In this document: positions 1-6,956 of the stretch, in pieces
Layout: every line of letters starts with the position of its first letter
Numbering within the stretch: position 1 is the stretch's first letter
Origin: Rhodobacteraceae bacterium M382
GTDB taxonomy: Bacteria > Pseudomonadota > Alphaproteobacteria > Rhodobacterales > Rhodobacteraceae
Assembly: GCA_025141015.1 (NCBI GenBank)
Contig: CP081098.1
Coordinates: 481,001 to 545,000 of the forward strand
DNA length: 64,000 nt
Reading direction: 5' to 3'
Notes under the pieces: generated by a model
Seen by the model: only the letters and a program-made list of their open reading frames with translations
Database searches by the model: none
What the model was told of the DNA's origin: nothing
Made by a program: the position numbers and the translations under genes

Positions 1-372
1 TTGCCGGGCACCGCACGCACGATGCGTCGGATGGAAAAGATCACCGGCCGTTCTGATGACATGATCATCCTGCGCGGCGTCAACGTGTTCCCGACCCAGA
101 TCGAAGAACAGGTTCTGGCCACCGGCGGTCTGTCCAGCCATTTCCAGATCGAACTGTACAAATCCGGCCGCATGGATGCGATGCGGGTGTTTGTCGAGGC
201 GGATCTGGAGTCCACCGACAATCTGTCCAAAACCGCCGCAGCACGGATGCTGACCAAGCGGATCAAGGACATTGTTGGTGTTTCGACCGAGATTATTGTA
301 GGCAACCCCGGTGACGTTGAACGCTCGCAAGGCAAGGCAAAGCGCGTTGTAGACAACCGCGACAAGGAGTGA
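1..372 (+). CDS. paaK: Phenylacetate-CoA ligase, C-terminal part (cut by window edge)
   Basis: The visible 123 codons are the C-terminal lid domain of an adenylate-forming CoA ligase of the phenylacetate-CoA ligase family, which activates phenylacetate with ATP and CoA as the first step of the aerobic Paa route. The hallmark is the hinge segment around residues 13-39, reading GRSDDMIILRGVNVFP, followed by the small alpha/beta C-terminal domain with its terminal QGKAKRV stretch. The frame is open to the left edge, so the adenylation domain lies outside the window and no start can be assigned. It ends with TGA four bases before a TetR gene, suggesting co-transcription, and the paaABCDE operon lies close by on the other strand, which supports the assignment. 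Confidence 0.9.
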   Translation: MPGTARTMRRMEKITGRSDDMIILRGVNVFPTQIEEQVLATGGLSSHFQIELYKSGRMDAMRVFVEADLESTDNLSKTAAARMLTKRIKDIVGVSTEIIVGNPGDVERSQGKAKRVVDNRDKE

Positions 373-375
373 GAT

Positions 376-972
376 TTGGCCCGCACAATCGCAAAGGACC
401 ACGATCAAAAGCGCACCCAAATTCTGCAATCGGCGGCCAAAGTGTTCGCCGAACAGGGGTTTGACCGCGCATCCATGACACAGCTGGCCCGAGAGTGCGG
501 GATATCCAAGGCCAATATCTATCACTACTACGACAGCAAGGATGCCATCCTGTATGACATCCTGGATACCTATCTGCGTGATTTGCGCGACCGGATTTGT
601 GGGATCGACCTGGTGGGGGCGGACGCGGCAGAACGATTGCGCCGGATCGTGGCCGAAGTGCTGCGGGCCTATCAGGGGGCGGACCACGAACATCAGGTTC
701 AGATCGGTGCCATGTCGGCGTTGCCCGAGGATCAGCAGAAACAGATGCGCGCCTATCAGCGCGATATGGTGCGGTTTCTCAGCGATGCGGTGCGCGACAC
801 CGCGCCCGAGGTGTTTGACGGCCAGGAGGACAAGCTGCGATCGGCCACCATGTCGGTCTTTGGCATGTTGAACTGGTATTACATGTGGAACACCGGTGCG
901 GGCACCCAGGCGCGCGAAGATTACGCGGTTCTGGTGACCAATCTGACCCTGAACGGGGTCAAGGCGCTCTGA
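376..972 (+). CDS. paaR: TetR-family regulator, probable phenylacetate regulator PaaR
   Basis: A 198-residue TetR repressor. The N-terminal helix-turn-helix covers about residues 34-53 (TQLARECGISKANIYHYY), followed by a helical ligand-binding domain typical of the family in length. The start is a TTG at 376 with AAGGAG at 364-369, inside the end of paaK, so the two genes are probably translated together. Location directly after the paaK end and near paaABCDE suggests that it senses phenylacetyl-CoA, as TetR-type PaaR proteins do in other proteobacteria. Candidate operators lie upstream of the pcaF-paa operon at 8183-8225. The role is inferred from context. A terminator follows at 1001-1032. 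Confidence 0.8.
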   Translation: MARTIAKDHDQKRTQILQSAAKVFAEQGFDRASMTQLARECGISKANIYHYYDSKDAILYDILDTYLRDLRDRICGIDLVGADAAERLRRIVAEVLRAYQGADHEHQVQIGAMSALPEDQQKQMRAYQRDMVRFLSDAVRDTAPEVFDGQEDKLRSATMSVFGMLNWYYMWNTGAGTQAREDYAVLVTNLTLNGVKAL

Positions 973-1000
973 GCGTTCGACCTTCACGATTTTGGCAAAC

Positions 1001-1032
1001 ACCACCCCAGGTCTAGGCAGGGGGTGGTTTTT
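1001..1032 (+). terminator. Rho-independent terminator after the TetR gene
   Basis: Arms ACCACCCC (1001-1008) and GGGGTGGT (1021-1028) pair perfectly over 8 bp and are followed by a short T run (to 1032), 28 bases after the TetR stop codon. Confidence 0.8.
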
Positions 1033-1066
1033 CGCGTTCACTGGCCCCTGAGAGGGAGCGTGTGTG

Positions 1067-1282
1067 ATGCAAAAGCCGGAAGATTTCCAGAAGTTCTATT
1101 ACACCAAGGTCGGAATGGGCGAGGCCTGTGGCTGCGCCGAGCGGGTCATTGACGTCTATGAGTTCAACCGCAAGGGCGGCACGATCGACCGGGTCGACGT
1201 GCCATCGCCGCGCAAACGGCGGTCCTGGAAATCTCTGGCCCGCAAATACGGTCTGCTGAGCCGCCCCAAAAGGCCGGAGTGA
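1067..1282 (+). CDS. Small uncharacterised protein with a Cys-Gly-Cys motif
   Basis: A 71-residue open frame that I do not recognise. It starts at ATG 1067 (a GTG at 1064 is in frame) with GAGGG about 10 bases upstream. It contains EACGCAE near residues 20-26, a central acidic/hydrophobic stretch, and a strongly basic C-terminus (SPRKRRSWKSLARK and PKRPE), so it may bind nucleic acid or an acidic partner. No signal peptide or membrane segment is seen. It follows the TetR terminator with only about 35 bases in between, so its promoter would have to lie in or near the terminator. Its stop is two bases from the convergent PACE gene. Function unknown. Confidence 0.5.
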   Translation: MQKPEDFQKFYYTKVGMGEACGCAERVIDVYEFNRKGGTIDRVDVPSPRKRRSWKSLARKYGLLSRPKRPE

Positions 1283-1284
1283 GA

Positions 1285-1704
1285 TCACGCAGGCCGGGGA
1301 ACCGGGAACACCAGATCATAGGTCCAGTTATAGACATAGGCATAGATCAGGAAGAACGCCGAAAACCCAAGGTCGAGGATCAGAGCCTCCCAATAGCCGA
1401 TGGCCAGCCACCAGGCGGTGACAAAGATCCCAACCAGCAGCATGACCGCTTCGAACAGGATGGCGTGCACCGCCCGCAGACCGGGGCCGCGCGGGGCCAT
1501 GTTGCGGTATTTGCGGTCCCACAGGTCGAACATCCAATTGAACGCAAAGTTCCAGGTCATGGCTATGAGGCTGAACATCAGGCTGAGCGCCCCCATGCTG
1601 TGGACCGGGTGACCCGTGATCCAGGCGGCACCAAAGGAGACGATGGCCAGGGCGAACAGTTCGAACAGGATGGTGTGGCGGATGCGGTCCTTGAACGTGC
1701 GCAT
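1285..1704 (-). CDS. PACE-family multidrug (chlorhexidine-type) efflux transporter
   Basis: A 139-residue inner-membrane protein of the proteobacterial antimicrobial compound efflux family, drug/proton antiporters of which AceI is the model. It shows the internal duplication of the family: RHTILFE (residues 9-15) recurs as RAVHAILFE (77-85), and WNFAFNWMFD (51-60) recurs as YAYVYNWTYD (121-130), giving four membrane helices in two tandem domains. Glu15 matches the position of the functional acidic residue of AceI. It is transcribed divergently from a MarR-family gene across an 80-bp gap with two 18-bp operator-like palindromes, so it is probably induced when MarR binds a ligand. Its position inside a phenylacetate cluster is unusual. 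Confidence 0.88.
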   Translation of the reverse strand: MRTFKDRIRHTILFELFALAIVSFGAAWITGHPVHSMGALSLMFSLIAMTWNFAFNWMFDLWDRKYRNMAPRGPGLRAVHAILFEAVMLLVGIFVTAWWLAIGYWEALILDLGFSAFFLIYAYVYNWTYDLVFPVPRPA

Positions 1705-1708
1705 GATT

Positions 1709-1726
1709 TATCTTTCTAGAAAGGTA
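1709..1726. promoter_or_regulatory. Probable MarR operator, site 1
   Basis: An 18-bp near-perfect palindrome, TATCTTTCTAGAAAGGTA, with a perfect 12-bp core CTTTCTAGAAAG. It lies 5 bp upstream of the PACE start codon, where a bound dimer would block the gene's expression. Confidence 0.6.
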
Positions 1727-1749
1727 TTTCCTTCCATATAGAATTAAAG

Positions 1750-1767
1750 TATCTTTCTGGCAAGATA
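1750..1767. promoter_or_regulatory. Probable MarR operator, site 2
   Basis: A second 18-bp site, TATCTTTCTGGCAAGATA, sharing TATCTTTCT with site 1 and having 6-bp inverted arms TATCTT/AAGATA. The two sites are 41 bp apart, close to four helical turns, so two dimers would sit on the same face of the DNA. It lies just upstream of the MarR gene, consistent with autoregulation. Confidence 0.55.
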
Positions 1768-1784
1768 GAAAATGGCGGTGGAAC

Positions 1785-2294
1785 ATGACGGGAAAGCTGA
1801 CGATTTCTGAAATCATGGGGCAGATTCAGCAAAATTGGCCCCGCGCGATGGGTCCGGAAACGCCTGTGATTCTGGGGGTTATTCGGTTGAATGACATCAT
1901 TGCCGAAGGCACAAACCGCATTGTTGCCGACTATGGGCTGACGCAATCCAGTTTCGAAGTGTTGATGACCCTGCGGGCGCAACCCGTGCCCCGCCAGTTG
2001 ACGCCCACGGGGCTGTATCAGGCGTTGCTGATCAGTTCGGGCGGCATGACCAAGGTTCTCAAACAGCTGGAGCAGGACGGGTTGGTGCGCCGTGTGGCCC
2101 ATGAAACCGATCAGCGCAGCCGCTATGTACAGCTGACCGACGCCGGAGAGACGATGGTCGAACAGGCATTCGACGCGGTGACCGTGTTTGAAAGCGCGGT
2201 CCTGTCCAAGGCCCTGTCACAGGAGCAGATCGCCCATCTGGGGGAGACGTTACTGCAGGCGCTGGATCCGCTGGAGCGCGACCGGGGCACATAG
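1785..2294 (+). CDS. MarR-family transcriptional regulator of the PACE gene
   Basis: A 169-residue winged-helix regulator. The winged helix runs from about residue 60 to 125, with recognition-helix region SGGMTKVLKQLEQDGLVRR and wing residues HETDQRSRYVQLTDAG, which is the standard MarR pattern. The divergent PACE efflux gene and the two palindromes between them (1709-1726 and 1750-1767) indicate that it represses the efflux gene and probably itself, with release by the toxic substrate (inference from arrangement). The start is ATG 1785 just after GGTGG; another ATG at 1772 is out of frame. A hairpin terminator shared with the convergent paa operon follows. Confidence 0.88.
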   Translation: MTGKLTISEIMGQIQQNWPRAMGPETPVILGVIRLNDIIAEGTNRIVADYGLTQSSFEVLMTLRAQPVPRQLTPTGLYQALLISSGGMTKVLKQLEQDGLVRRVAHETDQRSRYVQLTDAGETMVEQAFDAVTVFESAVLSKALSQEQIAHLGETLLQALDPLERDRGT

Positions 2295-2307
2295 GACGGG
2301 GCAGATA

Positions 2308-2342
2308 GAAAAAGGGCGCCCTTTTGTCTGAAAGGACGCCCC
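2308..2342 (-). terminator. Terminator of the paa operon (minus strand), possibly bidirectional
   Basis: Arms GGGCGCCCTTT (2314-2324) and AAAGGACGCCC (2331-2341) form an 11-bp stem with one mismatched (G-T type) pair. Read on the minus strand the stem is followed by a run of T (complement of 2308-2313), which fits a terminator for the last paa gene. Confidence 0.75.
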
Positions 2343-2366
2343 TGTTTCTGATCGTGGATCTGCAAT

Positions 2367-3125
2367 TCAGCCTGCGGCGAGGCCCAGATTTTCCAGAATG
2401 GCCTTGGTCTCGGCCTCCCAGCGGTTTTTGAGCTCGGCGTTGCCGCTCTTGCGCAGACCGATGGCTTTCAGCGCCTCTGCCTTGGAGGAGGTTTCAGAGC
2501 CAAAGCTGGCCGCGACGCGGGGCCACCAGTAGGCAACCGATGCCTGCACCGTCGCCTTGTCGCTGCTGTCCAGCAGCTTGGCGACACCCTCTTCGGCCAG
2601 TTCGGCGTGGCGGGCTTCGATCGGGGCGATGGCGCGGAAGGCTTCGGCCAATGGCTGATAGGACACCATCGAAAATTCAGCCATCTGCACGGCCACGGCG
2701 CGGCCCATCAGCAGGTTCATCACCACGGCATCGGTCCAGCCATCCAGCGGATAGTTGAACACCGCCAGACGCATGTCGTGTTCGGACCGGGTCTGGCCAA
2801 TGTCGGCGTCGCGCTCCAGTCGGGCGGTCCACGGGTGGTGGTTGGCGTACCGTCCGGTGTCGGCACCGAATTCCCCCATGATCGACAGCACCTTGTCGGC
2901 GTTGTCGGTTTTTTCCAACACGATCTTGGCGGCGGCGATGCGTTCCTTGATCCCCGGACCCTGGTTGATGATGTCGGCAAAGCCAGCGGCCCCGGCCAGT
3001 TCGCTGTCGACGAATGTCGCCATCAGTTTCATCAGCTCGGCGCGATAGCGCGGTGGCACGTTGGTGGGGTTGGTCAGCACACCACCGGCGGCGAGATAGC
3101 TCTCGATGCTCATATCTTCGGCCAT
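2367..3125 (-). CDS. Additional ferritin-like phenylacetate catabolic protein (PaaA/PaaC family, degenerate diiron site)
   Basis: A 252-residue all-helical protein of the phenylacetic acid catabolic (PaaA/PaaC) family at the end of the paaABCDE operon, 15 bp after paaE. PaaA carries HSE (59-61), DEAGH (90-94) and EESFH (173-177). Here the matching segments read DSE (40-42), TDNAD near residues 73-77, and EARH (170-173). So the second Glu-x-x-His survives but the first has lost its His. It may therefore bind one iron or none and act as a scaffold or accessory subunit of the phenylacetyl-CoA epoxidase (inference). The start ATG 3125 has GGGAAGGAAA upstream. The classical enzyme does not need this gene, so its role is open. 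Confidence 0.8.
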   Translation of the reverse strand: MAEDMSIESYLAAGGVLTNPTNVPPRYRAELMKLMATFVDSELAGAAGFADIINQGPGIKERIAAAKIVLEKTDNADKVLSIMGEFGADTGRYANHHPWTARLERDADIGQTRSEHDMRLAVFNYPLDGWTDAVVMNLLMGRAVAVQMAEFSMVSYQPLAEAFRAIAPIEARHAELAEEGVAKLLDSSDKATVQASVAYWWPRVAASFGSETSSKAEALKAIGLRKSGNAELKNRWEAETKAILENLGLAAG

Positions 3126-3140
3126 GATATTTCCTTCCCC

Positions 3141-4214
3141 TTACTGATCGTAATCGACGACGACATTGTCGGTCACCGGATAGGACTGGCAGGATAGGAC
3201 ATAGCCCTTTTCCACCTCGTAATCCTCGAGCGCGTGGTTGGCGACCATTTCGACTTCGCCCTCCAATACCTTGCAGCGGCAGGTCGAACAGACACCGGCC
3301 TTGCAGGCGTATGGCGCGTCCATCCGGTTTTCCAGTGCGGCGTCCAGAATGGTGATATCCTTGGGCATCTGGATGGTCTGGGTCGATCCGTCCAGGGTGA
3401 TGGCCGCGGTGGTCTGGTTGGCGTTGCTGGCCGCGTTCTTGCTGACCACCTTGCGTTTGGCCCGGCCGGGCTGGGCGCTGGCAAACAGTTCGAATTTGAT
3501 CTGGCTGTCACCCAGGCCTGCGGTGCGCAGCGCGGCGGCAATGCCCAGCATCATCGGTTCGGGACCACAGATGAACGCGGTATCGACGTTCTGGATGTCG
3601 ATCCAATGTTCAAACAGCTGGGCGCATTTTTCTTCGGTCACCAGGCCGGTGAACAGGTCGATGTCCTGTGCGTCCGATTCCAGGATGTGGATCACGTTCA
3701 GGCGACCCATATAGAGGTTCTTGAGATCCTCCAGTTCCTCGCGGAACATGATCGTGTTCACGCCCTTGTTGGCGTAAACCAGCGTAAAGCGCGCATCGGG
3801 TTCGGTCGACAGGGTGGTTTTCAGGATCGACAGAACCGGGGTGATGCCCGATCCACCGGCAAAGCCCAGATACTGTTTTTCCGTACCCGCATCGAGCGCG
3901 GTGAAAAAGCTGCCCATGGGGGGCATCGCCTGAAGGGTTTCACCGACTGTCAGCTCTTCGTTGGCCCAGGTCGAAAAGGCACCGCCATCGACACGTTTGA
4001 TGCCGACCTGCAGGATACCTTCGTCTTTGCCCGCGCAGATCGAATAGGACCGGCGCAGTTCCTCGCCGTCAAAATCGCGGCGGAAGGTCAGGTACTGACC
4101 TTGGGTGAAATCGAATTCTTCGGCTGCGCCGTTCACCGGCTTCAGCGTGACCACGACAGCGTCGCGGATGGTTTTGTGGATGTCTGTGACTTCCAGATCG
4201 TGAAAGCGCGCCAT
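3141..4214 (-). CDS. paaE: 1,2-phenylacetyl-CoA epoxidase, reductase subunit PaaE
   Basis: A 357-residue electron-transfer subunit that passes electrons from NAD(P)H to the PaaA diiron centre. Order of parts: FAD-binding barrel (RRSYSICAG near residues 56-64), NAD-binding domain (GGSGITPVLSIL, then CGPEPMM), and a C-terminal plant-type 2Fe-2S ferredoxin domain with CKAGVCSTC and a fourth cysteine in VLSCQS. The start was set at ATG 4214 because AGGAGGAG lies directly upstream; a longer reading to 4247 would remove that site. It sits between paaD and the extra ferritin-like gene, in the usual paaABCDE order. Confidence 0.95.
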   Translation of the reverse strand: MARFHDLEVTDIHKTIRDAVVVTLKPVNGAAEEFDFTQGQYLTFRRDFDGEELRRSYSICAGKDEGILQVGIKRVDGGAFSTWANEELTVGETLQAMPPMGSFFTALDAGTEKQYLGFAGGSGITPVLSILKTTLSTEPDARFTLVYANKGVNTIMFREELEDLKNLYMGRLNVIHILESDAQDIDLFTGLVTEEKCAQLFEHWIDIQNVDTAFICGPEPMMLGIAAALRTAGLGDSQIKFELFASAQPGRAKRKVVSKNAASNANQTTAAITLDGSTQTIQMPKDITILDAALENRMDAPYACKAGVCSTCRCKVLEGEVEMVANHALEDYEVEKGYVLSCQSYPVTDNVVVDYDQ

Positions 4215-4237
4215 CGGCAGTCTCCTCCTGTGCGGGC

Positions 4238-4699
4238 TTAGATGCACTTGAAATAATCAAAGGGTTCCAGGCAGTCCCGGCAGCGCCATTGCGCCTTGCA
4301 CGGGGTCGAGCCGAATTGGCTCAGTTTTTCCAGATGGGTGCCACCGCAATGGGGGCAGCGGCTGGGTCCGCCTGCGGGTTGCGGGGGGGCGATGCCGTAT
4401 TCTTCGAGCTTCGCCCGTCCCTTGTCGCTGAGCCAGTCGGTGGTCCAGGGCGGGGAAAGCTGGCGTTTGAGTTCCAGTTTCTCGATCCCGTGGCCGCGCA
4501 GGGCAGTTTCGATATCCATGTTGATGATCGATGTGGCGGGACAACCAGAGTAGGTCGGGGTGACGTTCACGATCAACGTGTCGTCGGACCAGGCCACATC
4601 GCGGATGATGCCCAGATCCACAAGAGAGATCACAGGGATTTCGGGGTCAGGAACGGAGTCGAGCCATTCCCAAACCTGGTTCACGCTAGGCTGTGTCAT
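4238..4699 (-). CDS. paaD: 1,2-phenylacetyl-CoA epoxidase maturation subunit PaaD
   Basis: A 153-residue protein needed for assembly of the epoxidase, probably for Fe-S or iron delivery. The N-terminal MIP18/DUF59 domain (residues about 5-85) contains DPEIPVISLVDLGI and the YSGCPATS segment with the conserved Cys. The C-terminal part carries a zinc-ribbon-like set CPHCGGTH ... TPCKAQWRCRDC. Both domains are standard for PaaD. Start ATG 4699 was preferred over an in-frame extension that would run into paaC. A perfect 10-bp hairpin (4767-4789) lies in the 109-bp gap behind paaC, the only long gap within the paaABCDE block. Confidence 0.95.
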   Translation of the reverse strand: MTQPSVNQVWEWLDSVPDPEIPVISLVDLGIIRDVAWSDDTLIVNVTPTYSGCPATSIINMDIETALRGHGIEKLELKRQLSPPWTTDWLSDKGRAKLEEYGIAPPQPAGGPSRCPHCGGTHLEKLSQFGSTPCKAQWRCRDCLEPFDYFKCI

Positions 4700-4766
4700 G
4701 TCGTTTGCCGTTCCATATGTTGACGGCGGCTTTCGGGCGGGTGCCGGAATTTTGAAAAATTCCGAT

Positions 4767-4789
4767 CCGATTTCTTTCAAAGAAATCGG
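4767..4789 (-). other. Intercistronic hairpin between paaC and paaD
   Basis: CCGATTTCTT (4767-4776) and AAGAAATCGG (4780-4789) pair perfectly with a TCA loop. A second AT-rich inverted repeat (GGAATTT/AAATTCC, about 4746-4763) is adjacent. No T run follows on the minus strand, so mRNA processing or stabilisation, or partial attenuation, is more likely than full termination. Confidence 0.65.
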
Positions 4790-4808
4790 TCCGCCCGGAA
4801 AGAACCGT

Positions 4809-5582
4809 TTACCATTTGCACCCGGGATAGGCACGTTGCAGCCATTGCATCTGGGTCAACAGATGCCCCAGGTGTTCGGTGTGCATACGCCCGTCACGAC
4901 CACCGGAATGGGCCCATTTGCTGGACGGAATGGTCAGCGTCGCGTCGGTCAGAACCCGACCGACCAGCGCATCGAATTCGTCGCGCAGACCGGATGGATC
5001 CGGGGCGATCCCTGCGGCCGCCATTTCGGAATCTGCCGCGTCGCTGGCGAACATTTCACCGACATAGGGCCACAGGTAATCCAGCGCGTCCTGCATCCGG
5101 GCGTGGCTCTCTTCGGTGCCGTCCCCCAGACCAACCACCGTGTCGCCGGAGCGTTCCAGGTGATAGGCGGCTTCCTTGCTGGCCTTGGCCGCAATTTCGG
5201 CCACGCGGGCGTCGGATGATTTGATCAGGCGTCCCAGGATGATCGAATGCCAGGCGTCAAACAGGAACTGGCGCATCATGGTGCGGCCGAAATCGCCATT
5301 GGGCACTTCGGTCAGCAGCACGTTGCGGAAATCCCAGGCGTCGCGCAGGAACGCCAGATCATCGGCGCTTTTGCCTTCACCCTGAACCTCGCCGGCGAGG
5401 CCCAGCCACATCTGGGTCTGACCGATCAGATCCAGCGCAGTGTTGGCCAGCGCGATGTCCTCTTCGAGGATCGGGGAGTGCCCGCACCATTCGCTGACGC
5501 GGTGGCCGAGGATCAGGGTGTTGTCCCCCATCCGCAGCAGGAATTGCAGGAGTGCGTCTTCCTTGGTGATCGTGGCGGTCAT
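4809..5582 (-). CDS. paaC: 1,2-phenylacetyl-CoA epoxidase, structural subunit PaaC
   Basis: A 257-residue ferritin-like subunit that pairs with PaaA and forms the scaffold and substrate-channel side of the epoxidase. The N-terminus (GDNTLILGHRVSEWCGHSP) and the helix with NTALDLIGQTQMW near residue 50 are strongly PaaC-like. As usual for PaaC, the first metal-binding half is incomplete although KEAAYHLERSGD retains Glu/His positions. The start ATG 5582 overlaps the paaB stop by one base (TAATG), implying translational coupling. Length matches the family. Confidence 0.95.
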   Translation of the reverse strand: MTATITKEDALLQFLLRMGDNTLILGHRVSEWCGHSPILEEDIALANTALDLIGQTQMWLGLAGEVQGEGKSADDLAFLRDAWDFRNVLLTEVPNGDFGRTMMRQFLFDAWHSIILGRLIKSSDARVAEIAAKASKEAAYHLERSGDTVVGLGDGTEESHARMQDALDYLWPYVGEMFASDAADSEMAAAGIAPDPSGLRDEFDALVGRVLTDATLTIPSSKWAHSGGRDGRMHTEHLGHLLTQMQWLQRAYPGCKW

Positions 5583-5866
5583 TACATGTGCCCCACTTCT
5601 TCGGGGATATCAAAGAACGTCGGGTGACGATAAACCTTGGATTCCGATGGTTCGAACAGCGGGCCCTTGTCGCCCGGTGCAGTGGCGGCGATGTGGCGGG
5701 CTTCGACCACCCAGATCGACACGCCCTCATTCCGGCGGGTGTATACGTCACGGGCGTTTTTGATCGCCATTTCCGCGTCAGGTGCGTGCAGGCTGCCGAC
5801 GTGGCGGTGGCTCATCCCGTGCTGACCACGGATGAAGACTTCCCAGAGAGGCCATTCATTTTTCAT
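5582..5866 (-). CDS. paaB: 1,2-phenylacetyl-CoA epoxidase subunit PaaB
   Basis: A 94-residue small subunit of the epoxidase complex, thought to bridge PaaA/PaaC heterodimers. It starts with KNEWPLWEVFIRGQHGMSH and continues with HVGSLHAPDAEMAIKNARDVYTRR, both diagnostic of PaaB. The correct start is ATG 5866, preceded by GGAGGATCC; the longer open frame to the left of it is non-coding shadow of paaA. The gene lies 25 bp after paaA and overlaps paaC by one base. No membrane segment or signal is present. Confidence 0.96.
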   Translation of the reverse strand: MKNEWPLWEVFIRGQHGMSHRHVGSLHAPDAEMAIKNARDVYTRRNEGVSIWVVEARHIAATAPGDKGPLFEPSESKVYRHPTFFDIPEEVGHM

Positions 5867-5891
5867 TGCTAGGATCCTCCTCGCTAGCGAA

Positions 5892-6884
5892 TTATTCGGC
5901 TGCCACTTTGGCAGATGCTTTCTTGCGGGCGTGGGCCAAAAGGCCGTCACGCACCCATTCACCGTCGTCCCAGGCCTTTTTGCGGGCGCTGAGGCGGTCG
6001 ACATTACAGGGGCCGTTGCCGCGGATGACGTCCATGAATTCGTCCCAATCGGGATCACCGAAGTCATAGTGGCCGCGCTCTTCGTTCCATTTGATCGCCG
6101 GGTCCGGCAGGTCGAGACCCAGGTATTCGATCTGTGGGATGGTCTGATCGACAAATTGCTGGCGCAGTTCGTCGTTGGATTTGACCTTGATCTTCCACGC
6201 CATCGACTGTTCCGAATGGGTGCTGTCGCTGTCATGGGGGCCGAACATCATCATTGCCGGGAACCACAGACGGTTCAGCGCGTCCTGGGCCATTTTCTTT
6301 TGCTCGGGCGAGCCAAAGGCCATCTGCATGATCGCGTGATAGCCCTGACGCGCGTGGAAGCTTTCTTCCTTGCAGATCCGGATCATGGCACGGGAATAGG
6401 GACCATAAGAGGTGCGTTGCAGCGCCACCTGATTGACGATGGCGGCCCCATCAACCAGCCAACCGACCGCGCCGATATCGGCCCAGTTCAGGGTGGGATA
6501 GTTGAAGATCGACGAATATTTCATCCGCCCTTCGTGCAGCAGCCGGACCAGTTCGTCGCGGGTTTCGCCCAGCGTTTCAGCGGAAGAGTAGAGATACAGC
6601 CCGTGGCCTGCTTCGTCCTGAACCTTGGCCAGCAGGATTGCCTTGCGCTCCAGCGTGGGGGCGCGGGTAATCCAGTTGCCTTCGGGCAGCTGACCGACGA
6701 CTTCGGAGTGGGCATGCTGGCCCATCTGGCGGATCAGCGTGGCGCGATAGTCATCCGGCATCCAGTCGCGGGGTTCGATTTTGATGTCGTTGTCGATCTT
6801 GTCCTGGAACGCGCGTTCCTGTTCGCTCATCTCTTCGCGGGACTTGATCCCCGAGCGAGCTGTTTTGATCATCTGTGCATACAT
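5892..6884 (-). CDS. paaA: 1,2-phenylacetyl-CoA epoxidase, catalytic subunit PaaA
   Basis: A 330-residue catalytic oxygenase subunit that converts phenylacetyl-CoA to the ring-1,2-epoxide with O2. The complete diiron site is visible: Glu61 in HSE, Glu91 and His94 in DEAGH, and Glu174/His177 in EESFH. The substrate-facing segment [16 protein letters not shown] follows the first ligand, as in other PaaA proteins. The start ATG 6884 was chosen because GGAGGAG sits just upstream; an 11-residue longer reading lacks it. It is the second gene of the minus-strand operon, after pcaF/paaJ with a hairpin (6924-6949) in the gap. Confidence 0.97.
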   Translation of the reverse strand: MYAQMIKTARSGIKSREEMSEQERAFQDKIDNDIKIEPRDWMPDDYRATLIRQMGQHAHSEVVGQLPEGNWITRAPTLERKAILLAKVQDEAGHGLYLYSSAETLGETRDELVRLLHEGRMKYSSIFNYPTLNWADIGAVGWLVDGAAIVNQVALQRTSYGPYSRAMIRICKEESFHARQGYHAIMQMAFGSPEQKKMAQDALNRLWFPAMMMFGPHDSDSTHSEQSMAWKIKVKSNDELRQQFVDQTIPQIEYLGLDLPDPAIKWNEERGHYDFGDPDWDEFMDVIRGNGPCNVDRLSARKKAWDDGEWVRDGLLAHARKKASAKVAAE

Positions 6885-6923
6885 CTGCAGGCTCCTCCAA
6901 ACTCTTCTGTCGCGCAACGGGGT

Positions 6924-6949
6924 CCAAAAACCGGGTCCCCGGTTTTGGG
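6924..6949 (-). other. Intercistronic hairpin between pcaF/paaJ and paaA
   Basis: AAAACCGG (6927-6934) and CCGGTTTT (6939-6946) form an 8-bp stem with a GTCC loop; flanking CC/GG can extend it. No T run follows. It is likely to affect mRNA processing or the relative amounts of thiolase and epoxidase. Confidence 0.6.
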
Positions 6950-6956
6950 ATGCGCC

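Noticed and set aside
3234..4241. 335-codon open frame opposite paaE
   Set aside because: It lies antisense to a clear paaE with all domain motifs, and its residues (many G, Q, H, V) are typical of the complementary strand of high-GC genes.
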